A stretch of 23,985 bases of DNA from NCBI RefSeq assembly GCF_000485595.1, contig NW_014577889.1, forward strand, positions 169,613-193,597. Reading direction: 5' to 3'. Numbering within the stretch: the first letter of the stretch is position 1; each line of letters opens with the position of its first letter. Shown in pieces: positions 11,154-18,908 of this stretch. The translations under genes were made by a program, and so were the position numbers. The stretch is from Priapulus caudatus. Its lineage: Eukaryota > Priapulida > Priapulimorpha > Priapulimorphida > Priapulidae. The notes under the pieces were generated by a model. It was not told the DNA's origin and did no database searches. It saw only the letters and a program-made list of their open reading frames with translations.

Positions 11154-11417
11154 ATGCCTCCTACGATGCTCGGTCGCCGCCAGGTGTCGTTCGTGTCTAC
11201 ATCATCGACGACAGGTGCCGAAACACGCGCACCGCCCGCCACCAGGGAAAGCGAGAGCGAAGCGAGCAGCAGAAACAGGGAAGAGCGAGAGAGTTGTGTA
11301 CCGTCAACGACACCTGAGTACGACAACGAGTCCGATAAGCTACTCCACATAGCTTCACCAGACACGCCGCTGACGTACGATACACCTCTCCTGAATGCTT
11401 GTACGATACACCCCTGA
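11154..11417 (+). CDS. hypothetical 87-codon open frame, possibly a terminal exon
   Basis: I do not recognise a family. The frame starts at an ATG just after an in-frame TGA at 11148 and ends in TGA at 11415-11417. The product is hydrophilic, with a basic N-terminus (GRRQVSFVSTSS), a charged GA-repeat-derived middle (RESESEASSRNREERES) and an acidic tail with PEYDNESDKLL and SPDTPLTYDTPLL. Composition resembles a cytoplasmic tail more than repeat translation, and an AATAAA lies 39 bp after the stop. Against it, the middle derives from a GA-type repeat, no good acceptor with a pyrimidine tract precedes it, and a consensus donor on the opposite strand sits just outside it. A minus-strand frame (11518-11126) with a hydrophobic leucine run overlaps it. 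Chance occurrence is possible. Confidence 0.25.
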   Translation: MPPTMLGRRQVSFVSTSSTTGAETRAPPATRESESEASSRNREERESCVPSTTPEYDNESDKLLHIASPDTPLTYDTPLLNACTIHP

Positions 11418-11455
11418 TAAATGTTTGTCCCTAATGAACTAAGCTTGTAGGCTAC

Positions 11456-11461
11456 AATAAA
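11456..11461 (+). promoter_or_regulatory. AATAAA polyadenylation-signal-like hexamer
   Basis: It lies 39 bp past the stop of the tentative plus-strand frame. The hexamer is common in AT-rich DNA, so it is weak support only. Confidence 0.2.
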
Positions 11462-11672
11462 TATGTAAGGTAAAATGACTTGATGCTGACTAAACCGATG
11501 AAGCTTGCTATTGTGCATAATATATACAAATAATTATATAAATAATATACGCGGTTAGTTTGTATCGGTTGTGTCCGCATCAGGCACGCGCGCGCGCGGT
11601 GGTGCGTGTGGGGTTGTGTGTGTCCGACAGCCGTCGGGACACCGGTGTGTCAGCTGGCTGCCGGTGTCATTG

Positions 11673-11682
11673 NNNNNNNNNN
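11673..11682. other. assembly gap (10 N)
   Basis: Exactly ten N lie between unique GC-rich sequence and a (GATA)n array. The fixed length and the position at a microsatellite suggest a gap of unknown true size, or a scaffold join. Confidence 0.97.

Positions 11683-11759
<77 letters not shown>
11683..11759. repeat. (GATA)n microsatellite beside the gap
   Basis: About 19 perfect GATA units begin immediately after the N run. The array probably continues into the gap. Confidence 0.97.
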
Positions 11760-11928
11760 GAAATCACGCAATCGAAAGACGTAAGGGAGAGAGAGAGAGA
11801 ACTCCGGAACAAAATACCGTGCAATATGGCTGGAGAAGGGATGAATGAGAAAAAAGGATAGCGAGGAGACGGTAACGCCATCTACCGTCACCATGTTCAA
11901 CCATGTTGTTCACACTGCGTGTACTTAC

Positions 11929-11996
11929 GCTGATCTCCCAGTCAGGCTCTGCCAGGCACGCCAGTGTAAACGATATCCCTACACCCAGCAGCAGAT
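11929..11996 (-). CDS. SLC8B1: SLC8B1/NCLX-type Na+/Ca2+ exchanger, exon C
   Basis: This 68-nt exon has acceptor CACACAG|ATCTG at 11998-11997 and donor AGC|GTAAGT at 11928-11927. Its first two bases complete the Asn codon begun by the last base of exon B. The joined product reads GGPLF-N-LLLGVGISFTLA, then a short loop with AEPDWEIS. In the family, the conserved alpha-2 motif region is followed by exactly this type of Asn-Leu-Leu-Leu-Gly helix, so the join is well supported even though the exon is short. The exon ends in phase 0. The downstream C-terminal exon, expected to hold the last two or three membrane helices, was not identified: below this point lie the assembly gap, a GATA array and an unresolved open region. 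Confidence 0.85.
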
Positions 11997-12354
11997 CTGT
12001 GTGTGGGGTTTGCGGTCAGGAAACATGACAGACGAACGAGTACGTGCCAGGAGAAATTTCAAACCTCTTATACTTACATCTGCTAACGGTTATGTCCGCC
12101 CCCCTTCTCCCATATAATCTCGGGAGACTGATTCCCAACCTTCCTTCCCACAAGAGCCAAAATAAGGCGCCTACGAGGCCTATGACCCTATAAGGCCTAC
12201 ACGTCTGATAAGGCCTATAAAGCCCATAAGCATATGAGATGCCAACCTCAAAAGAGCGAGGCTGAAGGAACGATATACGTGTCCATGCAGCAATACAAAA
12301 CACGAGGTACTGACGATAATTACGAGATAATTAAGGCAGGTGGTGACACCCAAC

Positions 12355-12402
12355 CCTCTTATATAGCGTGTAAGGATACTAAACAGAGGTCCGCCTAAGC
12401 AG
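12355..12402 (-). repeat. duplicate of the exon B 3' end and donor
   Basis: This stretch matches 12470-12517, the true exon B end. On the minus strand both read TGCTT.GGCGGACCTCT.TTTA|GTATCC, then CTTACAC and TATATAAGAG, 115 bp apart. The copy encodes CLGGPLF in place of CFGGPLF and keeps the same GT. It lies inside intron B and has no acceptor-bounded exon of its own, so it looks like a partial tandem duplication of the exon-intron boundary. Confidence 0.85.
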
Positions 12403-12494
12403 CTACACTTCACTACAACATCCATATAACAACCCCATACTCACCCGCACCCCCATACTACAACAGCCCTCTCTTATATACTGTGTAAGGATAC

Positions 12495-12729
12495 TAAAGA
12501 GAGGTCCGCCGAAGCAGGCGGAGATGGACATGCGGGGGAAGCCCTGGCGCGCCATGACGCTGTTGGAGACGAAGTCGCCGATGCTGTTTCCCCAGGCGAG
12601 GAACGTCACGCCCAAAATGCTGTTTGACAGGTTGATGACGACGCCGAATGACGTCAGCAGAGCGACGATCTCGTTCGCGAGAGCGTAGATCCAGCCGATA
12701 GCAACGAGGAAGCCGACATAGGCAAACAA
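12495..12729 (-). CDS. SLC8B1: SLC8B1/NCLX-type Na+/Ca2+ exchanger, exon B (alpha-2 repeat)
   Basis: This 235-nt exon is bounded by acceptor CCTCTTGCAG|TTGTTT (12731-12730) and donor TTTA|GTATCC (12494-12493), a weaker-than-consensus GT site. It encodes 78 residues plus one base. The product begins LFAYVGFLVAIGWIYALANE, a membrane helix ending in the family's WIYAxANE signature, followed by SFGVVINLSNSILGVTFLAW and GNSIGD, then VMARQGFPRM and SACFGGPLF. This is the second alpha repeat of the Ca2+/cation antiporter superfamily. In the family the Asn, Ser and Asp of GNSIGD contribute to cation coordination. The VARQGFPRM-like segment and the PLFNLLLG continuation separate NCLX (SLC8B1, mitochondrial inner membrane Ca2+ efflux) from the plasma-membrane NCX and NCKX branches. 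Residues SNS after GNSIGDFV replace a usually ADV-like string, a minor oddity. The frame is intact despite the error-rich surroundings. Confidence 0.95.
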
Positions 12730-12730
12730 C

Positions 12731-13030
12731 TGCAAGAGGAAACCTATGAAGAGGAAGGAATGCAAGAAGAAACCAACGTAGACAAACAACTGCAGAGGAA
12801 ACCCATGTATGCAAACAGCTACAAAAAAAGACTCATGCAGGAGAAGAACCGCAAGAGGAAAGCCACTTAGGAGAAGGAGCGGGAGAGAAAATCCACGTAG
12901 GGAAACAACTGCAAGAGGAGAACCACGTAGAGAAGAAGAAACCTATAAGTATTGAAATAGCTACAAGGGCGAAGACACGAAGAAGATTATGTAGAAGGAC
13001 CGCAAGAGGAAACCCACGTAGGAGAAGCAC
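12731..13030 (-). repeat. intronic minisatellite made of acceptor-like units
   Basis: The intron between exons A and B is filled on its exon B side by irregular units of 28-60 bp with the plus-strand core GCAAGAGGAAACCCACGTAG, often followed by ACAAACAACT. Copies start near 12732, 12763, 12792, 12850, 12911 and 13000. On the minus strand the core reads as a pyrimidine-rich tract ending in TTGCAG, often followed by TTGTTT. This is the same sequence as the real acceptor and first bases of exon B. The array therefore looks as if it grew by duplication of that boundary. Confidence 0.8.
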
Positions 13031-13743
13031 TGAAATCAGTGAAGAACTAAAAAAGTAGGTGGAGTGGATGAAATGACAGAATCAACCCATGAAGGCTTAC
13101 AACTAAAAGAATACACCGTGATACACCAGGAACTGCAAGACGAAGGAGAGACAGTGTTAATAAGACGTTAATAACCCATGAAGGTAAAAAGTCGAAAAGA
13201 GAAACAGAAAGATAAAGATGATACTCACGGAATGGAACCTTGGTATCTTGTCCCAGCTTGTGAGCAGGAAACACAGTAAGGCAAGCACACCTCCCAGAAT
13301 GAAGCTATATGCCCACATCGGCAAACCCGCCTCCTCAAATGCACCTGCAACATGAAGACAAATGAGCATTCAATGTCAATTTCGATCACCACATGCCAAT
13401 GAGGACGAAAGGTGAAGAACGACATACGGGAACGGTCGAATCATGGGCGGATGTGGGTGTTATATAATATAGAAGTTGTACTATAGGTAATGAGGAATAG
13501 AGAGCGTTTCTTGAAAGGCCAAATATATCATATTATATATATAAATATAATATGTGTTTCACCAGAAGAAATAGCTTTCTTTGTACGACTGACGTGCGTT
13601 TTGTGATGTTTGATTACGCATGGAGAGAATGCACCGCACTCTTTATATGTCGGATCAAGAGCTTGCGATAGAGAAATTCTCAATGACTCAATAGAAAAGT
13701 TGGATGCGGCAGAGGTTTTACACGTCGCAGTGAAATGAAAGAA
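12909..13743. repeat. duplicated block containing exon A, intact copy (partner at 18909-19906)
   Basis: The plus-strand order of landmarks is shared with 18909-19906: AACCTATAAGTATTGAAATA, GACAGTGTTAATAAGA, exon A with its donor, GATCACCACATGCCA, GGTAATGAGGAATAGAGAG and finally TTTTACACGTCGCAGTGAAA. This copy is about 835 bp and the partner about 996 bp. Most of the length difference is scattered one- to few-base indels, plus a short GC-rich insertion in the partner. Homology stops abruptly at 13743, where the other duplicated block (13741-14920) starts. Confidence 0.92.
13229..13344 (-). CDS. SLC8B1: SLC8B1/NCLX-type Na+/Ca2+ exchanger, exon A
   Basis: This 116-nt exon is bounded by acceptor TTCATGTTGCAG|GTGCAT (13346-13345) and donor CATTCC|GTGAGT (13228-13227). 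It contributes two bases of a split codon and 38 codons: AFEEAGLPMWAYSFILGGV, a membrane helix through LLCFLLTSWDK, and IPRFHS. Family members have a helix at this place followed by a Lys-Pro-Pro-x-Tyr/Phe-His motif before the alpha-2 repeat. Here IPRFHS joins in phase 0 to LFAYVGF of exon B. The incoming exon must supply one base. No upstream exon could be recognised between 13345 and the right end of the window, where repeats dominate. Because the surrounding introns contain many indels relative to the partner copy while this frame is open, this is likely the accurate or functional copy. Confidence 0.9.
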
Positions 13744-14018
13744 TATATGTGTCTGTCCTGTGGCGGAGCAAAGGGCTATTATAATTTATTATATAGTTCT
13801 AGAGTTAGTGTAACCGTAACAGGAGACCTGTGTGTATCGATGCGTATATCCAGTATGTACACAGTAGTAGTTTGTGTATACCTTATAAATGACAGGCATT
13901 GGCATTAGCTATAGCTTTGTCATGATTGCTTCAATTTGTTATATCTGCTTACATATGATTATTGTGCACTCTCTCTCTCTCGCTCGCGCGCTCTCTGACA
14001 CACATTCTCTCTCTCTCG

Positions 14019-14068
<50 letters not shown>

Positions 14069-14857
14069 TTCTTTCTCTCAGTCTCGCGCTCTCTCTTTTG
14101 CTCTCGCGCTTTCTCTCTCCCAGTCTTGCGCGCGCTCTCTCTCTCTTTCTCTCTCAATCTCTCACTTTCTCTTTCAGTCTCTCTCTCTCAGTCTCTCGCA
14201 TTTTCTTTCTTCCTCATGGCCTATAGCTCCCATCCTACCTACCGCCCGCCCTCCCCCGTTTTGCTTTTTTATTTATTGTTTGCATGTCTCGTTCGCCGGG
14301 TATTTTTTAAATTTCTGTCTAGTATAACAGTTGTACAAGTTATCAGGACCATATTATCCATGGACATAATAATAAGGTATACATATGCGCTTGAAGTTAT
14401 AATGGGGCGCTTATCCAAACTAGCAGATGACTGCATGATTCGAGCGTGTGCGTCTAAAAATTACGTGTTTTCTATCTGAACCTCTGACCTGCCTGAACTG
14501 TGCTACTGACCGCTACCTTTCTATCGACTTGTGAAATATGAAATATGCAAACTTTTAGCTAATGTCAGATACTTTCAGTTACTCGCGTTGACCGATATAA
14601 ACCATCCGCTTTCGCAACCAGGCAAGGCCCTGTCGTACGCATTACTGTATATAGGCGATCATCGCATAAATTATACAGGAAACACGGGCTGTTCTACTAC
14701 ACCGACACCGCACGTGGTGCTGCAAGCACCACACCTGCAACGTTTCGCTAGTTTATGCTAGACCAGAGTAGCTATTTATCGTTGGTTAGGTGTGTGTAGG
14801 GGAGTCAGCGAATCACCATGACTTGGCCGGCGTGTGTACGTGTGCGTGCATACGTGC

Positions 14858-14906
<49 letters not shown>

Positions 14907-14920
14907 TCTCTCTCTGTGTG
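13741..14920. repeat. dispersed repeat block, copy 2 (partner at 7961-9120)
   Basis: It has the same orientation and landmark order as copy 1. It starts at GTCTGTCCTGTGGCGGAGCA, holds a purer CT tract at about 13970-14210, contains GCGTGTGCGTCTAAAAAT and ATGCAAACTTTTAGCTAAT, and ends at GTGCGTGCATACGTGCACCT plus CT repeats. It sits directly upstream (in the exchanger's transcription sense) of the exon A block. No protein-coding gene is evident inside. Confidence 0.9.
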
Positions 14921-14929
14921 GGTGTGAGC

Positions 14930-15262
14930 TGTTTCAATTTCATCCTGGGGGAGAACCCTGGCCCATCGCATGGACAAATACATGTTGCTCTCTGTTTTAT
15001 ATATCACTCCTTATATGTTTAACATGAATAACAAATTAGTTTTTTGAAGCAATAGCATTTTTTAACAGAAAGATAATATTTTTTTAATGTGTTATGAATG
15101 CAGGTGCTCGAAATAAGCGTATTCGGTTGTCCGAGGACAACTCCGGAATTTTTGCGCCGCGACAACCTAAACCAATCTTGAGACATTGTCCTTGACGCCT
15201 GGACAACCAAGAAAACCGTTATCCTTAATCCTAACGCCTAACCCTATACCTAACCCTAACCA
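14930..15262. repeat. interspersed element copy 1, ending in telomere-like repeats
   Basis: It shares an ordered set of landmarks with 15918-16257: TTTCAATT at the start, then GAACCCTGGCC, AAATTA/GTTTTTTGAA, AGTATTTTTTAA-like and TTTAATGTGT strings, GCTCGAAATAAGCG, GACAACCTAAACCAATCTTG, AGACAATTGTCC-like, and finally CAAGAAAACC running into CCTAACCCTAA. It begins next to a CT microsatellite. No open frame occurs. It could be a short non-autonomous transposable element. I cannot assign a class, since neither terminal inverted repeats nor an A-tail is visible. Confidence 0.82.
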
Positions 15263-15357
15263 TAGACCCTAATTCTAACCCTAAACCCTAACCCTAACCC
15301 CTAACCTAACACTTAACCCTAACCATAACCCAATCCACCCTAACGCCCTAACCTAAG
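15222..15357. repeat. degenerate interstitial telomere-like (CCCTAA)n
   Basis: About twenty imperfect CCCTAA units, including clean CCCTAACCCTAACC stretches, are mixed with TAACCTAACAC, CCATAACCC and similar variants. They follow directly from element copy 1. The unit corresponds to TTAGGG on the other strand, the ancestral metazoan telomere repeat. The array is too short and degenerate to be a chromosome end. Confidence 0.88.
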
Positions 15358-15834
15358 TGGACATTAAACCACAAAACTAATAAATAATGACCATCATATA
15401 TACATATATATACCGTTATTATGACCATTAATGACATTAAAGTTGGGAACACTCCTAATGGAGTATCACCCGAGAGTTGAGGCCGAAAAGAAGGATGAGG
15501 CCATTGCCGACTCTTGAAGTCGATGCTTATTCGTGCGGAGGATGCTCAAGAAGATCATCAACGAGGTGAGGTTCTGCCCGAGGTACGTGCCGGCACGAAG
15601 GAAGGAAGGAAGGAAGGAAAGCAGGACGCATCAACAACCTCTCACAACTCAGCCAAGAGGCGAGCCCAGAGTACGCTACTTACTAACATTACTCGTACAC
15701 AGAACTCGGCTATCTTATATATACAAAGCAACTCCCAAATAATATACCGTCTATGGTGTGGTGCTATCGATTGTACGCATCTAATTAGTGGTTACCGCTC
15801 GCGTAAAAAAAATACCGCCCCGCCGGCAACCCCC
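15358..15834. other. unique spacer with a short (GAAG)n run, no gene recognised
   Basis: It holds a TATATATA-rich bit near 15395-15410 and a GAAGGAAGG run at about 15597-15620. Between 15490 and 15595 is a GC-balanced stretch with codon-like frames (for example MLKKIINEVRF in one frame), but there is no homology I can name and no clear splice pair. I do not call a gene. Confidence 0.55.
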
Positions 15835-15917
15835 TCCCAACTTTAGTTTCCCTCTATTCCCCCCTCCCCTCTCCCCCATCCCCTTCCCTCCCCCCGTCCC
15901 TCCCCCCTCTCCCCGCC
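15835..15917. repeat. C-rich low-complexity run
   Basis: CCCTCCCC and CCCTCTCCCC repeats directly precede element copy 2. Confidence 0.85.
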
Positions 15918-16257
15918 TGATCTTCAATTCACTCTGGAGGAACCCTGGCCATCTGGTCTTGCGCCTGGATATTACAGGACGTTGTGTTCAGCTTGTTATG
16001 GGTATGGCTATAATTATATTATATATGTTTCAACTATTGAATACCAAATTACGTTTTTGAACGCAAAGTATTTTTTAATCAGTCAAAGATAAGTATTTTA
16101 ATGTGTATGATGCCCAGTGGCTCGAATCATAAGCGTGTCCGCGATCTGTCACCGAGACAACGGACATTTGCGCGGACAACCTAACCAACTCTTGAGACAA
16201 TTGTCCGGTAACAACAAGAAACCCCTATCTTAACCCTAACACCTCAAACTCTAAACC
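15918..16257. repeat. interspersed element copy 2, ending in telomere-like repeats
   Basis: This is the second copy of the element at 14930-15262, in the same orientation, with the same 5' context (a pyrimidine-rich microsatellite) and the same 3' end, passing from CAAGAAACCCCTATC into TTAACCCTAACACC. Telomere-like repeats here are only about 30 bp before unique sequence resumes. Identity to copy 1 is moderate with many small indels, so these are not a recent duplication, unless assembly errors inflate the divergence. Confidence 0.82.
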
Positions 16258-16409
16258 GCACTCGCTATTTCTATATGATTGCCGTGGTACCCACTATTAA
16301 TCTACATTATTCTAGTTTTCTAATTATTCTGGCTAGCTGTCATTTCAAGATTTGCGCCCTCGAGAGTTGAATGATGCCGGACGTTACACGCAACGAAGGG
16401 TGTGTAGCT

Positions 16410-16675
16410 ATTGCTCTCTCTCCCCCTCTCTCTCTCTCTGCTCTCTCTCTCTGCTCTCTCTCTCTCTTCTCCCCCCTCTCCCCTCCCCTTCCCCGCCCTC
16501 TCCCCCCTCCTTCCTCTCTTTCTTCTCTCTCTTCTCTCTCTCTTATCTCTCCTCCTCTTTTCTCTCTCTCTCTCGTGTCTCGCTCTCTCTCTCTCTGTAC
16601 TCTCGCTCTCTCTCGCTCGCTCGCTCTCATATCTCTACTCTTTCTGTTTCTGCTCTACTCTCCCTCTACTCTGTG
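16410..16675. repeat. CT-rich tract
   Basis: CTCTCT repeats with C-rich runs in the middle (about 16470-16510). Serine/leucine open frames are repeat translations. Confidence 0.92.
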
Positions 16676-17366
16676 TGATGCGTGTCAGTTCGCTGCTGTG
16701 TCGTATGTGTGTACCGTGTGGTGGGCTGTGTCTAGCATTGCTACGTCGAATCATGCACATTAGTTCCTTCACACTCCTTAGTCAATCTGACGGGTTCAGT
16801 GCGGCAAGCGCGCAGCTCGAGGTCCCGCCGCCGAGGGTACGTTTCCTCCTCTCCGGCATATCCACGAGCGCAGCGTATGGAGGCTCTTCCCGGCGCGTGT
16901 GTTTGCGTGGTGTCGCGTCTTCTGTGCGGTGTCTGTGTGCGTGTGTAGTGCGCCGCGCACGCGTGGTGGTGTGGATGTGCGGGTGCGACTGTGCTGTGTC
17001 GTGCGTGTGAGTGTGTGCGTGTGTGTGTGATGCGTCGCTGCGTGTGTTACATGTGTGAGTATCTCTCTCTCTCTCTTGCTCCGTCCTGTCTCTCTCTCCT
17101 CTCTCCCGTTTCCTCTCTTTCTCTCTCTCTCGCTTATCAAATAACGACAGTACACATCCGAATGAGGGTAAGAGCTTTCAGTCTGGTATGCTATGGACAA
17201 ATCATACACGCATGTAGAGCGCGCCCCATATTAAACTACGAACTTAGAACAGAGGGCACTCACGTAGAGAGTGCCGCATACCTTCCGCCACATTAAAACA
17301 TTGTATGCGTTATAGTAATGAATATATAATATGTATATAATGCTTATACACATATATTCGTCACAC
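16676..17366. other. unique spacer with GT-rich and CT-rich patches, no gene recognised
   Basis: A GT-rich patch lies at about 16900-17045 and a CT patch at 17060-17135. The remainder is ordinary-complexity DNA. Overlapping open frames of up to about 200 codons run from the CT tract into this part, but they lose any protein-like character and show no domain. Confidence 0.55.
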
Positions 17367-17372
17367 AAAGCT

Positions 17373-17857
17373 GAAGGCACACGAGCGTTATTTTGTCTGC
17401 CCAGATCGCGGACGCGAATTTTTAATTCGCCTTCCGAAAAATTCGCCCGTGTGCCCGTTCATGTCGACGCCGATTCGGTAACGCCCGTACGAAATCGCCA
17501 CGTCATCAAAAATGTTAGAGTATTTTCGGCCCCCGATTATTTACCGCCGGCGGGGGCCCGGCATTATTTCACTGGCCCAAATCGCTGAATGAACCCGCCC
17601 GACTCCGTGCTGCCCGTGTCCGGTCGTATTTTGCTCGAGCGAATTCGCTCATTTTTTTTTTAAACCAATCGACGTGTTGTTGATGTATCAATGTGATGCC
17701 CATCATGTGATTATATGATTCCGTGTCGAGTTGGTGTACGCGTACGCTCTCCATTATTCGCCTACGTGTGCCCCTCTGTGATCGTGGTGCTATAAATTTC
17801 GCTGGTCGATTTTTTAATCGTCGCGATCGGGCGTAAAAATACGCGTCGTGTGCCCCC
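17373..17857. mobile_element. 485-bp non-autonomous DNA transposon (MITE-like) with terminal inverted repeats
   Basis: The left end reads GAAGGCACACGAGCGTTATT and the complement of the right end reads GGGGGCACACGACGCGTATT. Similarity continues inward through GCCC.GATCGCG and an AATTTTTAAT/GATTAAAAAAT block, giving imperfect inverted repeats of about 55 bp. Both ends are flanked by AGCT (17369-17372 and 17858-17861), a candidate 4-bp target-site duplication. Because AGCT is palindromic and AAAGCT/AGCTTT extends the match, it may instead belong to the inverted repeat. The interior is rich in small palindromes built from TTCGCC, AAATTCG and ATTAAAAAATCG. An inverted copy of the terminal motif (CGTGTGCCC) lies inside at 17448-17456. 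There is no transposase frame. The superfamily cannot be assigned from this copy. Confidence 0.8.
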
Positions 17858-17904
17858 AGCTTTTAGGCGAGCTGGCTGCTGAATCGCATCGCTGCGAACA
17901 CGTA

Positions 17905-18011
17905 AACAACACACACGAGTCACACACACACACACACAACACACACGCAACACACACACACACACACCACACACAACACACACACACCAGCACACACCAC
18001 ACAAACCACAG

Positions 18012-18072
<61 letters not shown>

Positions 18073-18150
18073 CACAACACCACACACACACACACACACC
18101 ACCCACACCCCGAACGCGCCACTACACCACACACACACACACACACAGCA

Positions 18151-18186
<36 letters not shown>

Positions 18187-18205
18187 CACACACGAACGCA
18201 TACAC
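17905..18205. repeat. (CA)n tract
   Basis: CA and CAACA repeats with a GC-containing interruption at about 18108-18122. Thr/His-rich and Cys/Val-rich open frames are repeat artefacts. Confidence 0.95.
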
Positions 18206-18339
18206 ACTAACGAACGCACGAACGCACGAGGACCCGATTACATTACCTACCCCTCCACTCCGTTACATCCTGTTAACTCCGTGGCCGAGCGTAAACAACC
18301 CACTATACGTAAACTCCTCACTCCCAGAACTCCTGCACC

Positions 18340-18765
18340 TCGCTCCCGAGCATTCCGCCTCCTCCCTCCTCCCTTCCTCCTCTCTCCTCCTCACGCCTAC
18401 ATTCTCCAGATTGTCTATTACTGACGCTCCCTCTCTTTCCACTGCTCTCTGTGTCCCTGCCGTTCATCCCCGACTCTCCCTTTCAACAGACCTTTCGTGA
18501 TCACCATCTCTTCTCCTCGGCGTTCCTCTTTCCAGTTGCAGAGACGCTGAGAGAAGAGAGATGGAGAGAGTAGAGAGAGATAGGATAGAGCAGAGCAGAG
18601 ATGAGTTTTCGACGGACTTGAGATGAGAGAGCGACAGCGAAAGAGAGAGAGATAATTGAGATTGAGAGAGGGATGGAGTACGGATGTGAGCAGAGGGATG
18701 GAGAGAGTAGAGAGATTAGGAGGGAGAGGGCGAAGGGAAGAAGAGCATGACGGGGAGAAAGAGAT
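18340..18765. repeat. pyrimidine tract followed by purine tract
   Basis: 18340-18537 is C/T-rich on the plus strand, and 18541-18765 switches abruptly to G/A-rich. Within the purine half a 20-bp phrase, GATGGAGAGAGTAGAGAGAT, occurs at about 18560 and again near 18698. Opposite-strand similarity of the two halves could permit a long imperfect hairpin. Confidence 0.75.
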
Positions 18766-18908
18766 TGATTGTATTTATATGATTGGTGTACATTACACCT
18801 TAGATAGAATGGCGCGCGTGTGTGTGTGCAGACCCGGCCGCGCTGTTGACTGCGGTGCCGTGCCTGGTTTAGCGTGCGTCGTTAGAGGAAAATTCGACTG
18901 TTGAGGAG

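Noticed and set aside
12833-13030. Short minus-strand hydrophobic frame in the exchanger intron
   Set aside because: It is made of the intronic acceptor-like repeat and ends in stops. It does not align with the exchanger, so I treat it as intron.
15222-15357. True chromosome end
   Set aside because: The CCCTAA array is short and degenerate and is followed by kilobases of other sequence, so it is interstitial.
15514-15846. 110-codon plus-strand frame with a GC-balanced start
   Set aside because: Two overlapping frames are equally open, part of the frame is a GAAG repeat, and no homology or splice pair supports it.
16110-16140. Possible RNA polymerase III B-box (GGCTCGAATCA) in element copy 2
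   Set aside because: The equivalent site in copy 1 departs from the consensus, no A-box sits at a fitting distance, and no tRNA-like cloverleaf can be drawn.
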